This document shows, in pieces, positions 48,116 through 48,609 of a DNA stretch of 48,609 nucleotides. The stretch is taken from the NCBI GenBank assembly GCA_947457015.1, contig CANGTV010000006.1, positions 1 through 48,609 of the forward strand, written 5' to 3'. Every line of letters starts with the position of its first letter. Position 1 is the first letter of the stretch. Below the pieces are notes generated by a model that worked only from the letters and a program-made list of their open reading frames with translations, was not told the origin of the DNA and searched no databases. The stretch comes from Alphaproteobacteria bacterium. GTDB lineage: Bacteria > Pseudomonadota > Alphaproteobacteria > UBA9655. Both the position numbers and the translations under genes were made by a program.

Positions 48116-48565
48116 ATGAAAATTATAATTTATTCTTTTTTATTTACTATTTTAATTTGTTTTACTGCAAAAAATTTTTCTGCATCTTGTGCTTCTAATG
48201 TAAAGACTCCTCCCTCTCCAGTTGCAAGGAATGCAACCACACACAATCTAAATGATCTTGAAGATTTAAAGCATCTTTCCCAGCTTAAAAATTTAAAGCA
48301 ATCAGGAGCTCAAGAAGAGGGGCTCTGTTCTGAATGTAAGAAATATTGCTATGCTTGTCAGTATTGTGTTCCTGTAACCGGGGATTGCTCAACTATTTGC
48401 CAACAACCTAACCCTCCTGCAGCATGCTCCAAGTGTTTTAACTGTGCAGAATGCGATAATTGTGCTTCTTGGGGTGCTTGCGGTAAGATTTGTGTAGATA
48501 TGCCTCCCTACTGTCCACCTCCTGGCAGAGCGACTAAAACTTGCTACACTCCAGCTCCTCTTTAA
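48116..48565 (+). CDS. Cys-rich exported protein 3 with internally duplicated Cys module
   Basis: Encodes 149 residues. A signal peptide (residues 1-23) is followed by a Leu/Asn/Lys helix (LEDLKHLSQLKNLKQ), then about 79 residues with sixteen cysteines. These form two half-modules with the same order: Cys-Ser-x-Cys, then Cys-x2-Cys-x2-Cys, then Cys-x3-Cys, a Pro-Pro stretch and a closing Cys (CSECKKYCYACQYC; CSKCFNCAECDNC). The start follows AAGGAAC. No family is recognised. It is the last gene of the window. Confidence 0.74.
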   Translation: MKIIIYSFLFTILICFTAKNFSASCASNVKTPPSPVARNATTHNLNDLEDLKHLSQLKNLKQSGAQEEGLCSECKKYCYACQYCVPVTGDCSTICQQPNPPAACSKCFNCAECDNCASWGACGKICVDMPPYCPPPGRATKTCYTPAPL

Positions 48566-48609
48566 ACAGTCGCAGGAGAGAGGTTAAAGCAGACATTATC
48601 AACTGTAAA

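Overview
The window reads as part of the chromosome of a host-associated alphaproteobacterium, most likely of the Holosporales or a similar intracellular lineage. The grounds are a class I lysyl-tRNA synthetase, a Rickettsia-type 17 kDa glycine-zipper lipoprotein, GatCAB, a DUF4167 protein, an HslV with the alphaproteobacterial N-terminal extension, many secreted proteins without recognisable domains, and intergenic DNA crowded with small palindromic repeats. The lineage is an inference; there is no rRNA here to settle it.

Layout. 1-4.8 kb: two large exported proteins of unknown function; the second ends in twelve exact tandem units. 4.9-8.2 kb: a znuCBA-type metal importer behind a perfect 27-bp palindrome (candidate Zur/Fur operator), then a small Cys-rich exported peptide and a duplicated fragment of the znuA 3' end. 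8.7-13.1 kb: APC amino-acid transporter, a small membrane protein plus exported helical protein pair, and rarA. 13.2-15.4 kb: an exported HNH-nuclease-like protein and a rhodanese/TauE sulfur pair. 15.4-20 kb: gatCAB, a SCO1-type copper chaperone and an exported coiled protein. 20-24.1 kb: hslVU and a HIT / retropepsin-like protease / rimK operon. 24.1-25 kb: nested palindromes and a (CT)26 tract. 25-29.3 kb: alpha/beta hydrolase, aldehyde dehydrogenase, a decayed IS630 element, a broken integrase and initiator tRNA-fMet. 29.4-35.5 kb: SIMPL protein, MFS transporter, 17 kDa antigen, CDF transporter, class I lysS. 35.6-40.7 kb: exported proteins around thrS-infC, with infC starting at an ATA codon. 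40.8-43.4 kb: lgt-midA-pgeF. 43.5-46.4 kb: proline-rich lipoprotein, repeats, DUF4167, enolase, DUF1328. 46.5-48.6 kb: an IS982-like remnant and three consecutive Cys-rich exported proteins.

How it fits together. Housekeeping genes sit in short conserved operons (gatCAB, hslVU, thrS-infC, lgt-midA-pgeF, HIT-protease-rimK). Between them lie genes for exported proteins with low-complexity, tandem-repeat or Cys-rich sequence, as expected of a bacterium that lives in a host cell. The most unusual signals are the repeat protein at 2628-4757, a conserved block shared upstream of two exported-protein genes (2.4 and 35.7 kb), the Cys-rich cluster at the right edge, and a structured repeat family with compensatory arm changes, one copy of which has the same ends as an IS982-like remnant.
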